The notes under the pieces: generated by a model
Databases searched by the model: none
What the model was told of the DNA's origin: nothing
Seen by the model: only the letters and a program-made list of their open reading frames with translations
In this document: piece by piece, positions 31,492 to 40,561 of the stretch
Layout of the letters: each line of letters starts with the position of its first letter
Position numbering within the stretch: position 1 is the first letter of the stretch
Translations under genes and position numbers: made by a program
Origin: Treponema sp.
Lineage (GTDB): Bacteria; Spirochaetota; Spirochaetia; Treponematales; Breznakiellaceae
Reading direction: 5' to 3'
DNA length: 43,391 nucleotides
Assembly: GCA_031276295.1 (NCBI GenBank)
Contig: JAISNI010000110.1
Location: 1-43,391 of the forward strand

Positions 31492-32319
31492 ATGGGGTTA
31501 TTAAGTAAAGCCGCCGCCCGGAATCCTGACGAAGCGGCGTGGGAGCAGGACGCCTTTTCGGAAAGGCTGCAACGTATTGCCCCTTCCCGTTCGGCGCCCT
31601 ATACCGCGTTAAGTTTATGTAAGGCATACAAGGTTTGTGAGGTTGGTATCTGTCTTGCCCTGGAAGACGATCGGTATGTCAGTTACGCAACGGTGGGCCT
31701 TGGTATGCGGCAGGTCTCGATTCCCTTTACTGAAATAGGGGACGCGGGGGCAGGCAAAACGCCGTCTCAGTCCTTTAAAATAGCAACCTCTCCTACCCTT
31801 AAATGCTTGTACGGAAACGTGGTTTTCCGGGCATTTCCTCTGGATGACAATACTCCCCATAGATACCTTCTTCTGGTAAGGGAAGAAGACGAGGCCGTGA
31901 TTGATACCCATGTTGTAGAGCCTATCCTTAGCCGCACAAGGGCTGTTTTTATCATTCCCGAAGGATCGGTTCGGGATGATAAAGAGGCGCCCGAAAGCAG
32001 AGCGGGGGAAGCGGTAGAAAAAGAGATAGATCAATTCAGGGAAATCTATCCTGCCTTTTACGGTATAGTTGTTGAAGTACCCTCCGGCCTTGACGATGAG
32101 GGAAGGGATAAATTTAAAGATGAAGTTGCTGGTATGATCAAGCTATTCGGAACGAGTGTTTCCCTTTCCGCGTATATGGTGCTTGTACTGCTTCCTATCG
32201 TAAAAGACGGGGAACTTATTGCCCACCGCCTGTCGAACAGCCTTAATACCAAAATTCTGCTTATATTCAATACGGATAATTCCAGCAAGGCTTTTGAACT
32301 GGTCAGGTCCTATCTGTAG
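31492..32319 (+). CDS. Conserved-looking hypothetical protein, 275 residues
   Basis: The ATG follows the previous TGA with no gap, so translation is coupled to the acidic protein. Segments include YTALSLCKAYKVCEVGICLAL, GMRQVSIPFTEIGDAG, KCLYGNVVFRAFPLDD and FYGIVVEVPSGLDDEGRDKF, with LSNSLNTKILLIFNTDNSS near the end. The alternating strand pattern suggests an alpha/beta protein without membrane segments. I do not recognise it. Tight linkage to the acidic protein and the Maf genes suggests a shared role in the cell envelope or flagella. Confidence 0.75.
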   Translation: MGLLSKAAARNPDEAAWEQDAFSERLQRIAPSRSAPYTALSLCKAYKVCEVGICLALEDDRYVSYATVGLGMRQVSIPFTEIGDAGAGKTPSQSFKIATSPTLKCLYGNVVFRAFPLDDNTPHRYLLLVREEDEAVIDTHVVEPILSRTRAVFIIPEGSVRDDKEAPESRAGEAVEKEIDQFREIYPAFYGIVVEVPSGLDDEGRDKFKDEVAGMIKLFGTSVSLSAYMVLVLLPIVKDGELIAHRLSNSLNTKILLIFNTDNSSKAFELVRSYL

Positions 32320-32322
32320 TGT

Positions 32323-33897
32323 ATGCCGGAGCAATTGCTGAAAGCCCTGTCCGGTGATCCTACCGTCATTTGCGGGCGCCATGCCCTCCATTCCCGGTAT
32401 GATCCGCGCGGCGAGGCTGAAAGGTACATTGCTTCCCTGTGCCTGAAAAACGATATACGGTTCTTTATCCTCGTTGAATGCGGCCTTGGTTATACCATAG
32501 CGCCCCTCAGGAGGAGCTTCCCCAAGGCAAAGATCATAGCCGTTCATACATCCGCCTATTTTTCCGACATAAATGCGTTGTTGGCTTCTTTTTACGGCCT
32601 GCCCTCCTATAATGCCGGGGATTTTTTACCCGATAGCTGCTGGTTCCCCGGATACGGGAATAACCAGGACCTTAATTCTTTTTTGGAGGGGGAGATTCCC
32701 GATACGGACGCGGCTTTTATCAGGATAGTTGAATGGCGGCCCTGTCGTATCGTATACCGCGACGCCTACGTGAAGCTTGTGTCCACGGCGCTTAACTGCG
32801 TAAAGCGCCTTGATGCCAACAAAAGGACGGCGCGGGGTTTCGGCAGCCGGTGGGTAAGGAATTTTTTCAGGAATATCAGGATTATTACGAAGACTCTCAG
32901 GTTACGGCAGCCGGCGGAGCCTGAACTGCCGTTTGTCGTGTGCGGCGCGGGGCCGAGTCTGGAAAAGAGTATCCCGTTGCTGCGGGAACTTAAAGCCCAG
33001 AATCGTATCTTCGTGCTGGCCGCATCTTCCGCGGTGGAAGCCCTGCTGGCAGGCGGGGTTCCGCCGGATATTGTCATCGGTACCGACGGCGGAGGCTGGG
33101 CTCTCTTCCACTTCTGGGAATACCTGCGGTTTCCCCAAGGGGAAAAAAAGACGGCGGTCCAGTCCTGCGCGGCTCTCCCGTCCCAATGCGGGGATATTCC
33201 CGTGCTGATCCTGGCCGACGAAAGTCTCTGGCAGGGTATAGCCCTTTCGTCATGCGGCATTCCCTTTATCCGGTTTCCGCAACGGGGAACGGTTACCGCT
33301 TCCGCTCTGGACCTGGCTTTCTATCTGGGCCGGGGGCCGGTTTTTATATGCGGTATGGACCTTGCGGCGTCGGACCTGGTAAGCCACGCGCGGCCATACC
33401 GGCTTAACAGCATGATGGAAGAAAGGGCCGTGCGGGTTTCCCCCTATTATTCGCAGCAATTTATCCGCGCGGGGGCGGTGCGGGGGAGCATGGACATATA
33501 TGCGGGGTGGTTTCAGGATAGGCTTGCGTCTTATCCCAGACGCCTTTATACGCTGGGGAAGAATCACGGCGTCTTCACTGTCCTGCCCAGGGGAGACGAG
33601 CTTTTAAAGCCTGCATCCCCCAGGCCGCAAACGCCGTCCGCCGGGTATCCGGCGGAAAATCGGGGCGCGTATCCGTCCCGTGAAAGGCTTTTCTCTGAGC
33701 TCAACCTGGGTACGCCGCACAACCGCGACGAGTCGGCCCTCGCCGCTATCCTGCGGGCGCTCGACGACCCGCGGTTCTCTCCGCTTGTCCGGGGGGAACT
33801 TGCCCCGCTCCTCTTTCCCGATGAACAGGATGTCTCCTGCGCCGCGTTGCGGGAAAAAACGGTATGGGCCGCCGCTAAGGGGGCTTGCCTTGGATAG
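32323..33897 (+). CDS. DUF115/Maf-type motility accessory protein, first copy
   Basis: 524 residues. The central domain carries the DUF115 (6-hydroxymethylpterin pyrophosphokinase MptE-like) signature: FVVCGAGPSLEKSIPLLREL, FVLAASSAVEALLAGGVPPDIVIGTDGG and YLGRGPVFICGMDLA. In bacteria these proteins (Maf) are linked to flagellin glycosylation, adding nonulosonic acids such as pseudaminic acid. It starts 4 bp after the previous stop with no clear site, so it is translationally coupled. The next gene is a second, diverged Maf protein. Confidence 0.88.
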   Translation: MPEQLLKALSGDPTVICGRHALHSRYDPRGEAERYIASLCLKNDIRFFILVECGLGYTIAPLRRSFPKAKIIAVHTSAYFSDINALLASFYGLPSYNAGDFLPDSCWFPGYGNNQDLNSFLEGEIPDTDAAFIRIVEWRPCRIVYRDAYVKLVSTALNCVKRLDANKRTARGFGSRWVRNFFRNIRIITKTLRLRQPAEPELPFVVCGAGPSLEKSIPLLRELKAQNRIFVLAASSAVEALLAGGVPPDIVIGTDGGGWALFHFWEYLRFPQGEKKTAVQSCAALPSQCGDIPVLILADESLWQGIALSSCGIPFIRFPQRGTVTASALDLAFYLGRGPVFICGMDLAASDLVSHARPYRLNSMMEERAVRVSPYYSQQFIRAGAVRGSMDIYAGWFQDRLASYPRRLYTLGKNHGVFTVLPRGDELLKPASPRPQTPSAGYPAENRGAYPSRERLFSELNLGTPHNRDESALAAILRALDDPRFSPLVRGELAPLLFPDEQDVSCAALREKTVWAAAKGACLG

Positions 33898-35569
33898 GCT
33901 GAATACGGAATCCTTTTTTGAACGGAATCTGCTCTCGCTTTCGGCAAGGGACGGGGCGCTCTGCTCGCGGCTTTCCGTCGCGGATACAGGGCTTCACCGT
34001 TACCGATTCCTCCGGGCCCGTTCCGGCGAGATCGTTCCCGCCATCACCGCCCGGGACGGAAACGCCTATCCCCTCCATTCAATGGTAGACCCCAAACGCG
34101 AAGCGGCGCGGCTCCTGGATTCGGTTAAAGATGCGGGCTGTCTTGTCTTCATGGGCCTAGGCGGAGGGTTTTTTCCTGCCGCCGCGCTGGAATGTGAGGG
34201 GGTATGCAGTGTTTTTGTGATAGACTACGATATCAACGGAATTGCCGAGCTGCTCTGTTCCTGTGAAATGAGCGGTATTTTTAAGGACCCGCGTTTCCGC
34301 CTTCTCATTGACGTTCCGCCTGCCCTTATCGAGAAGCGCATACTCGCCTCGTACCAGCCGGTTTTGCAGGAAGGCATACGGGTACTGCCTATCCGCAACA
34401 GGGTAGCCTTTGACGCGGATAAATTTACCGCGGCAAAAGCCGCTATTGAAGGGGCCGTCTCGTGCGTCTCGGCGGATTATTCGGTACAGGCGTACTTTGG
34501 AACCCGGTGGTTTTCCAACATTATACGGAATCTATTCAACGCGGGGGATACTCCCCCCCTTCCTTCCATAAGACGCGCGGCGGTAAGCGCCGCGGGGCCT
34601 TCGCTGGATATACAGCTACCCAGGCTCAGGGCCGAACAGCGGACGGCATTCATCATTGCCGCGGATACAAGCCTTAACAGCCTTGTCAACGCGGGCATAA
34701 CGGCCCATGCGGTTGTTTCCATTGATTGCCAGCACTATAGCTGCCAGCACTTTATGAACGGCATACCGGAGGGGACCCCGCTCTTTCTGGACCTTGCAAG
34801 CCCGCCGCTGCTTGCAGCAATGACCGGAAACAGGTACTTCTTTGCCGGAGGGCATCCACTTGCGGCATACGTTTCCCGCTTCTGGCGCAGCTTTCCCCCC
34901 GTGGATACTTCCGGCGGGAACGTTACCTATGCGGCCGTTTGCCTTGCCGAAAGCCTCGGGGCGCAGGAAATTGAACTGTACGGGGCGGATTTTTCCTACC
35001 CGCTGGGTTTGACCTATACCAGGGGCGCATACCTCTTCCCCTCTTTTGCTCAAAGGCAGAAAAGGTTATCGCCGCTTGAAACCCTCCATTCGGACCTTCT
35101 CTACAGGACGCCCCTTACAAAACGGGGGGGAAAAGACGGAGGCTTTTACTACGAAACCCCGGCCATGCGCATGTACCGTGAAAGGCTTGAGGACAAGGCC
35201 GCCCTGCTCGGGGCGGAGCTTATCCCTATACCGGGTATGGGGGCGGCTGTTAATGTGCGCATAAAGCAGGGGCAGAGGAGGGGAAACCCCGCCCCTGTCT
35301 GGGGTAAGCCGTCTGTGAGCACGGAAGATTTTCTGGCGGGCTACCACGCCAAGATCTGCGCGCTTCCCCTGCCCGGAAACAGTATTTCCGCTTGGCTTGA
35401 AAAACTAAAACAAGACGAAAGCCTCGTACTGGCAACCTTGTTACCCGAAGCCGCGGCGGTAAAACGCAGATCCCCGCAGTTACAGACGGGGCCGCTTATC
35501 GAAGCGGCGGCAGCTTACTGCCGTGCGGAAATCGAAAAGGTACTCAACGCGGTTAGAGTTAGAGTATAG
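33890..35569 (+). CDS. DUF115/Maf-type motility accessory protein, second copy
   Basis: 559 residues from a TTG at 33890, after AAGGGGGC, overlapping the end of the first copy by 8 bp. The N-terminal third has a Rossmann-like stretch (GCLVFMGLGGGFFPAAAL, VFVIDYDINGIAELL) and the middle repeats the DUF115 pattern (AAVSAAGPSLDIQLPRL, FIIAADTSLNSLVNAGITAHAVVSID, SLGAQEIELYGADFSYPLG). GPSLD and GADFSY are the sites seen in the first copy as GPSLE and GMDLAA. The copies are diverged and probably have different roles in the same glycosylation step. Confidence 0.86.
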   Translation: MDRLNTESFFERNLLSLSARDGALCSRLSVADTGLHRYRFLRARSGEIVPAITARDGNAYPLHSMVDPKREAARLLDSVKDAGCLVFMGLGGGFFPAAALECEGVCSVFVIDYDINGIAELLCSCEMSGIFKDPRFRLLIDVPPALIEKRILASYQPVLQEGIRVLPIRNRVAFDADKFTAAKAAIEGAVSCVSADYSVQAYFGTRWFSNIIRNLFNAGDTPPLPSIRRAAVSAAGPSLDIQLPRLRAEQRTAFIIAADTSLNSLVNAGITAHAVVSIDCQHYSCQHFMNGIPEGTPLFLDLASPPLLAAMTGNRYFFAGGHPLAAYVSRFWRSFPPVDTSGGNVTYAAVCLAESLGAQEIELYGADFSYPLGLTYTRGAYLFPSFAQRQKRLSPLETLHSDLLYRTPLTKRGGKDGGFYYETPAMRMYRERLEDKAALLGAELIPIPGMGAAVNVRIKQGQRRGNPAPVWGKPSVSTEDFLAGYHAKICALPLPGNSISAWLEKLKQDESLVLATLLPEAAAVKRRSPQLQTGPLIEAAAAYCRAEIEKVLNAVRVRV

Positions 35570-35590
35570 AAAGAACAACAAGGTAAGGGT

Positions 35591-36097
35591 ATGAATGTAT
35601 TTATCGAACGGAAAAAACACATCCTCATCAGCCTGGGTGTATGTACGGCCAACTTCCTGCTGGACAGGCTGACCAAAGTTCTTGCTTCGTCCTTTCTGGA
35701 CGGAAAAAGCCCGATACGCTTACTGTATAACATGGTCATCCTTGTCTATCAGGAAAACGACGGGGCTTTTCTGAGCCTCGGCGCGTCCTGGCATCCCGCG
35801 TTAAAGTATGCGCTGTTACTGTTCATACCGGTAGGCGTCTGCCTTGCGGCCTTTATCTATATCATGTTTTGGGAGCAGAAAGTGAAGCGCGCCGTCTGTA
35901 TTGCCTGCATAATCGGAGGCGGCATAGGGAATCTGATAGACAGAATCTTCCATGATTTCAAGGTTATAGATTTTATGAATTTCGGCATAGGAAACATCAG
36001 AACGGGAATCCTCAACGCTGCCGATCTTTCGGTATGCGCGGGGGTAGTAATCCTTATCATTTTTGAATGGAGAAGCGAATCCCGCCTAACGTCCTAA
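35591..36097 (+). CDS. lspA: Prolipoprotein signal peptidase (signal peptidase II)
   Basis: 168 residues, four membrane helices. The conserved boxes are present: NDGAFLSLG (family N-x-G-A-x-F-S-x-x), GGGIGNLIDRI with one catalytic aspartate, and VIDFMNFG leading to LNAADLSV with the second. It removes the signal peptide of lipoproteins after diacylglycerol transfer, fitting the many lipoproteins in this window. The site AAGGTAAGGG precedes the ATG. It follows the second Maf gene by 21 bp and overlaps the end of the convergent AmrB gene by 4 bp. Confidence 0.95.
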   Translation: MNVFIERKKHILISLGVCTANFLLDRLTKVLASSFLDGKSPIRLLYNMVILVYQENDGAFLSLGASWHPALKYALLLFIPVGVCLAAFIYIMFWEQKVKRAVCIACIIGGGIGNLIDRIFHDFKVIDFMNFGIGNIRTGILNAADLSVCAGVVILIIFEWRSESRLTS

Positions 36098-36945
36098 GCC
36101 CCGCCTTCTGCCGGATACCAGGCAAAGGCGCCGTAGCCTACAAAGGAATCGGGTATCTCCGTACTTCCGCCTGCTTCCGCGCTGGTTGCGTAGGCAAGCA
36201 GTTCGGCATTCCCCAGCCCCATCCCGCGGGCATAACCCAGGACGGCCAGAACAGCCCCCACCGAACAGGCAGACTTATCCGCTTCCGCCCTTTCGAATAC
36301 AAGCGCCGGATCGCCTGTCTTGACGGCTTCTATAAAAGAACTATCGTTTACCTGCCGCACCCAGTCCAGGGCTTTTTGACCGCCGCCCCGGGGAGAAAAT
36401 CCATAGTTAAAGCCGTAGTGGGTAAGGTCGGTTGACCCTAGAACGGCAAGTTTCCTGCCCAGGGAAAGGCCGAGAGTCGCCAGTTCTACTCCCGTATCAT
36501 AGGAGCGCCGTTCAGCCGGAAGCCGCAGCCACACAAGGCCGGCATCGGGGAAAAAATAGTGTACCATAGGAAGGAGAACCTCCACCGTATTGTCACGGTA
36601 GATGTCGGGTCTGCCGTCTATCTTCCCTGAAAGACATTCCCGGAATTCCCTGTCCATCATCATGGTTCCCAGGGGACTTTGAACGCCGTCTTCCATTGCA
36701 AGCAGGGGCGGACAGCCTTCGGGGAGATGGCCGCCTATGATGATAACCGTATCCGGCTTTTGCCCGCCTGAGAGCAAAGCGGAAACCGCTTCCGCGGCTA
36801 TGCGGCCCGAATAGTACCAACCGGCGTGCGGGGCAACCGCGGCCCCGGCTCCGGGCTTCCCGCTCCGGGACTTCAGAAACGCTTCTATTTCCGTTGGGGT
36901 TCGGGGATACCAACCCGCAGGAAGTTGTGATTTTCTCAAATTCAT
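36094..36945 (-). CDS. amrB: AmmeMemoRadiSam system protein B (Memo-like)
   Basis: 283 residues. VAPHAGWYYSGRIAAEA, VIIIGGHLP, DNTVEVLLPMVHYFFP and VLGSTDLTHYG match the Memo/AmrB family, distantly related to extradiol dioxygenases; the histidines in PHAGW and the second block usually hold a metal. AmrB usually sits next to AMMECR1 and a radical SAM gene; neither is seen here. The ATG has no ribosome-binding site and follows TAGAAT by 6 bp, so a leaderless message is likely. Confidence 0.9.
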   Translation of the reverse strand: MNLRKSQLPAGWYPRTPTEIEAFLKSRSGKPGAGAAVAPHAGWYYSGRIAAEAVSALLSGGQKPDTVIIIGGHLPEGCPPLLAMEDGVQSPLGTMMMDREFRECLSGKIDGRPDIYRDNTVEVLLPMVHYFFPDAGLVWLRLPAERRSYDTGVELATLGLSLGRKLAVLGSTDLTHYGFNYGFSPRGGGQKALDWVRQVNDSSFIEAVKTGDPALVFERAEADKSACSVGAVLAVLGYARGMGLGNAELLAYATSAEAGGSTEIPDSFVGYGAFAWYPAEGGA

Positions 36946-36951
36946 AAATTC

Positions 36952-36984
36952 ATTCTAGCATGAAAATAAAAAAACGTATATAAT
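36952..36984. promoter_or_regulatory. Back-to-back -10 boxes of two divergent genes
   Basis: Leftward TAGAAT (36957-36952) ends 6 bp before the amrB ATG at 36945. Rightward TATAAT (36979-36984) ends 7 bp before the ATG at 36992. The -35 regions are poor on both sides, and the gap is only 46 bp, so the two polymerase footprints overlap. Neither gene has a ribosome-binding site. Confidence 0.5.
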
Positions 36985-36991
36985 TTAATGT

Positions 36992-38944
36992 ATGGAACAA
37001 TCCAAACAATTCGGTCAAAAGAATGTTCATGCCGCACCTTCCGGACGGAGGCAGGCAGGAGCTTCCGACATTTCCAGGATAATTTCTATTATAATCGCCG
37101 TACTCTGTATAATGGTATACACCGGAAGCATTGTATACGCGGCAATCAGGTTTAGAAGTAGTTACTTTGAACGACGCTCCATGGCTGAAAGGGAAATCGA
37201 TCAGATGGCGGTTTTTGCGTCTTCAATTGACTTTTTCGGCTTTATGAGTTCGCCCTATCAAGAAGAAATCCAGACCAGACTGGAAAAAACGGCGACCCTG
37301 GAAGGGCTTATTATTACCGGCGCCGACCGGGTCTTAGGCTTTGAGAAGGTAGAGGGCAGCGTAATACAGGGCGATGATCCGCCGCGCTTTAAAACCGGTT
37401 TCGGCCTGTCAAAGGATCAGCCGTTTCTGCCCCTTCAGATAGAGGAGCAGCGGAATGCCACTATCCGGGCGGTATACAGTACCATTGATTATCCCGTTCT
37501 CCTTGATATTTTAAAGCAAACGTTCATAGCGGTGCTGAGCAGTTTCTGCCTTGCCTTTATTACCCTGATGCTTCTTATTGTATTCGCCAAAAACCAGGAT
37601 AATGCCCCCACGCGGCGCGAAGACGACGACGAAAAATCGGATGATATTGATGCCTTCTTCAACCTTGAAAACGATGAAGACAATCTGCAAACCGGTAATA
37701 GCCCGAACGATGTTGACGGTTTCATTGATACCGAAGGCGGCGGGGATGCCGGCCAGAGCGGTAACGAGTCGGACACGATTGACGATCTGTTTGATACCGA
37801 AGACGGCGGGGACGCCGGTCAAGACGGTAACGAGTTGGACACGATTGACGATCTGTTTGATACCGAAGACGGCGGGGACGCCGGTCAAAACGGTAGCGAA
37901 CTGGACACGATTGACGATCTGTTTGATATCGAAGACGACGGGGACGCCGGTCAAGACGGTAACGAACCGGACACGATTGACGATCTGTTTGATACCGAGA
38001 ACAGCGGGGATGCCGGTCAAAACGGTAACGATTTGGACATGATTGACGATCTGTTTGATACCGAAGACGGCGGGGACGCCGATCAAAACGATAACGAACC
38101 GGACACTACCGGCAACTTCCCTGACGCCGAAAGCGGCGGGGATAAACCTCAAAGCGACGGGCCTACCGATCTGGACGATTTCTTCAAGACCGAAGATGAG
38201 GGCGATGATGCATCCTTGTTTGACGATACAATTGATTTTGTCGATTTTGACGAAATTACCGATACCGAGGATGCCGTTGATCGGAGCGCCGAACTTGATC
38301 AACCTGAGTACGCCGATGAGGATTTTAATTTCCCTGAAATCGATGGCCGTGAAGAGGAAACAGAACCGGAGGAAAAGCCTGAAGAGCATAAAGCTGAGGA
38401 ACCGCCGCCGAACGAGCCTGTTCACCGCGGGCTCTATTCACCGCGGGGCAATATAGGCTGGGAAGATTATACCGGGGACAGGCTTGAGGCGGAACTCGAC
38501 CGCTGTGCGGATGCCGATCAGGATCTGGTCTTTCTTGCCTTGGAATTCAAGGACAAAAAGGTTATGGGAGATACCCTCTACCGGCAGATTGCCAATGAGG
38601 CGGTAAAATTCTTTAAGCACCGCGATCTTATCTTTGAAAAAGGCAAAAGGGGAATCTCCATTATCGTACCCAGCCAGGCCCTGGAAGGCGGTATGAGCCA
38701 GTGCGAGCAATTCCACGCGCAGGTCCTCAGCAAACTTTCCGACGCTTTAAGCGGCAAGAACGATCTCTGCATGGGGGTTAGTTCGCGGCTTGGCAGGAAG
38801 GTTGACTCGGAACGCCTTATGTTTGAAGCATTTCAGGCCCTGGATAAAGCCCTTGACGATCCCGATTCGCCTGTAATAGGCTTTAAGAGCGATCCTGAAA
38901 AGTACGAAACCTTTATCCGCAGCCGGGGACAAGAGAATACGTGA
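36992..38944 (+). CDS. Membrane sensor with acidic tandem repeats and a degenerate GGDEF-like domain
   Basis: 650 residues. Helix at about 28-51, an extracytoplasmic domain of about 120 residues (SPYQEEIQTRLEKTATLEG, GFGLSKDQPFLPLQIEEQ), a second helix near 175-200, then an Asp/Gly-rich cytoplasmic linker built of 22-residue repeats (DTIDDLFDTEDGGDAGQ), then a C-terminal domain from about 490 (LEAELDRCADADQDLVFLAL, HRDLIFEKGKRGISIIVP, LCMGVSSRLGRKVDSERLM) that follows the GGDEF fold but lacks the GGDEF active-site motif. It may bind rather than make a nucleotide. The ATG has no ribosome-binding site; a TATAAT lies 7 bp before it. Confidence 0.75.
   Translation: MEQSKQFGQKNVHAAPSGRRQAGASDISRIISIIIAVLCIMVYTGSIVYAAIRFRSSYFERRSMAEREIDQMAVFASSIDFFGFMSSPYQEEIQTRLEKTATLEGLIITGADRVLGFEKVEGSVIQGDDPPRFKTGFGLSKDQPFLPLQIEEQRNATIRAVYSTIDYPVLLDILKQTFIAVLSSFCLAFITLMLLIVFAKNQDNAPTRREDDDEKSDDIDAFFNLENDEDNLQTGNSPNDVDGFIDTEGGGDAGQSGNESDTIDDLFDTEDGGDAGQDGNELDTIDDLFDTEDGGDAGQNGSELDTIDDLFDIEDDGDAGQDGNEPDTIDDLFDTENSGDAGQNGNDLDMIDDLFDTEDGGDADQNDNEPDTTGNFPDAESGGDKPQSDGPTDLDDFFKTEDEGDDASLFDDTIDFVDFDEITDTEDAVDRSAELDQPEYADEDFNFPEIDGREEETEPEEKPEEHKAEEPPPNEPVHRGLYSPRGNIGWEDYTGDRLEAELDRCADADQDLVFLALEFKDKKVMGDTLYRQIANEAVKFFKHRDLIFEKGKRGISIIVPSQALEGGMSQCEQFHAQVLSKLSDALSGKNDLCMGVSSRLGRKVDSERLMFEAFQALDKALDDPDSPVIGFKSDPEKYETFIRSRGQENT
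37739..38134 (+). repeat. 66-bp tandem repeat inside the sensor gene
   Basis: Six units of 66 bp (22 codons) starting at 37739, 37805, 37871, 37937, 38003 and 38069; the last is decayed. Units encode GGDAGQxGNExDTIDDLFDTED. Because the length is a multiple of three, copy-number changes stay in frame. The repeat also keeps other frames open, including a long spurious frame on the opposite strand. Confidence 0.9.
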
Positions 38945-38965
38945 ATCGTTTACTGACGGCCGATT

Positions 38966-40555
38966 TTAAGGAGGGGAAGACGATGCGGGAAGAGTAACCG
39001 TTTTCCACTCGTCAAGGGTACGACTTTCCTTCCCGAATACCGCACCCGCTTTGACGAGCCTCTTCCCGCTTACCGTGTACGGAATCAGATACCCCTTGCC
39101 GTCTATCTGCTCAAGGGCATCCTCCACACCGCCGACCCCGGCAAGTTTGAACTCAAACACATACACCGTGTCAGGGCCCATGATCACCGCGTCCGCACGT
39201 CCCGCCGCACTGCGCACCTCTACCGCCGTGTACTGCCCCATCAGTGTAAAGAGCAGGTAAAATACCGTCTGATAGAACCGTTCACTCCGGTCGTTCAACT
39301 CGTAAGGTATGGCCGCAAAAAACGCCCGCAGCCTGACCATAAAGGCTTCCGTGTCATTCCTCTGGAGATCCTTGATAAAATCCCCTACAAAAAAACCCTG
39401 CCAATCGGGAACGCCGAAAGAATAAAAGGGCGCCAGCTCGTTCAGAAAACCGTATTCCACCTCTTCGTTCGGAAAACCCAGGATATACTCGTCAAACTGT
39501 TTGTTATAGTCCTTTATGGTAAGGTAGCCGCTCTGGTAGAGTATGGGGACCGGGCTGCCGCCATTACCGCGGTAGTCGTCTATGGATGCGGAAGAGACGG
39601 AAATACCCCCGGCAAACCGGAGCAGGTTGAAGCGCGCATCCTTTAATTTTTTTAAGAGGAACGTCGGCGTGCCGGTCTTAAACCAGTAATAGGCAAATTC
39701 CCCCCTGAAAAAGGTGTTGAGCACGCTGAAGGGATTATACATCCCGCCGGTATTCTTGGCAAAATGGTAGCCATTATACCGTTTCTGCATTTCCTCAAGG
39801 GTCCCGTCATAGCTCAGGCCGTTTTTTTCCGCCAGTTCATGCAGTTCGGGATCGAAAGTACCGGTCAATTCCTGGGAGGAAATGCCGCAGATACCGGCAA
39901 ATTCCCGGTCCATGCTGATGTCTACAAGCTGGTTCAGATCGCTAAAAACACTGACCTGCGAGAACGTGGTAACGCCGGTGAGCAGGTAAAAGCGGAGCCA
40001 GGGATCGGCGGCTTTTAACACGCCGTAGAAGCCCTTGAGGGCATCGCGGAGAGCGGTTTGGGCCTGTTCGTCGTCCATAGTTTGCAGGAGGGGCCGGTCG
40101 TATTCGTCTATTAAGACGACGACTTTTCTTTGGGCCTTTTTACAGGCCCGGTAGATAAGGCCGTAAAGCCGGGCCGCCGGGGTTGTTTCCGCCGTATCAC
40201 GGCCCCATTGTTCTTCCAGCATCCGTAAATTAGTGTCAAGGCCCGCCTCTAGGGAGGCAAGCCCCCGGCTGTAATTTTCTACATTAAGATCGATATGAAA
40301 AACCGGGTATTTAATCCAGTCCTGTTCCAGTTCCGCTATGGCAAGTCCGGCAAAAAGCTCTTTTCTACCCAGGAAATATGCCTTGAGGGTAGAGATTAAC
40401 AGGCTCTTGCCGAATCTGCGGGGACGCCCCAGGAAATAGGGGAGGCCCTCACGCGCCAGTTTATACACGTAAGCGGTCTTGTCTACATATACATACCCGT
40501 TGGAACGGAGCTTTTCAAAGTCCTGAATACCGACAGGCATTTTACGGGAAGTCAT
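38966..40555 (-). CDS. AAA-ATPase-like protein with a C-terminal PD-(D/E)XK nuclease domain
   Basis: 529 residues from the ATG at 40555. It opens MTSRKMPVGIQDFEKLRSNG and shows YVYKLAREGLPYFLGRPRRFGKSLLIST, a P-loop variant, and KVVVLIDEYDRPLL as Walker B, matching the AAA-ATPase_like family (PF09820). The C-terminus holds GRADAVIMGPDTVYVFEFKL, the D...E-x-K core of the PDDEXK_9 nuclease domain. Such genes are often multi-copy in bacteria of animal guts and may be defence or selfish elements; their function is not known. A TATACT box 6 bp before the ATG and no good ribosome-binding site suggest a leaderless message. Confidence 0.92.
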   Translation of the reverse strand: MTSRKMPVGIQDFEKLRSNGYVYVDKTAYVYKLAREGLPYFLGRPRRFGKSLLISTLKAYFLGRKELFAGLAIAELEQDWIKYPVFHIDLNVENYSRGLASLEAGLDTNLRMLEEQWGRDTAETTPAARLYGLIYRACKKAQRKVVVLIDEYDRPLLQTMDDEQAQTALRDALKGFYGVLKAADPWLRFYLLTGVTTFSQVSVFSDLNQLVDISMDREFAGICGISSQELTGTFDPELHELAEKNGLSYDGTLEEMQKRYNGYHFAKNTGGMYNPFSVLNTFFRGEFAYYWFKTGTPTFLLKKLKDARFNLLRFAGGISVSSASIDDYRGNGGSPVPILYQSGYLTIKDYNKQFDEYILGFPNEEVEYGFLNELAPFYSFGVPDWQGFFVGDFIKDLQRNDTEAFMVRLRAFFAAIPYELNDRSERFYQTVFYLLFTLMGQYTAVEVRSAAGRADAVIMGPDTVYVFEFKLAGVGGVEDALEQIDGKGYLIPYTVSGKRLVKAGAVFGKESRTLDEWKTVTLPASSSPP

Positions 40556-40561
40556 ACCTTG

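Noticed and set aside
37739-38134. CRISPR array
   Set aside because: The repeat units are contiguous and in frame, with no spacers; they are protein repeats.
37511-38425. 304-residue minus-strand frame with repeats
   Set aside because: It exists only because the 66-bp repeat keeps all frames open; the plus frame has membrane helices and a domain.
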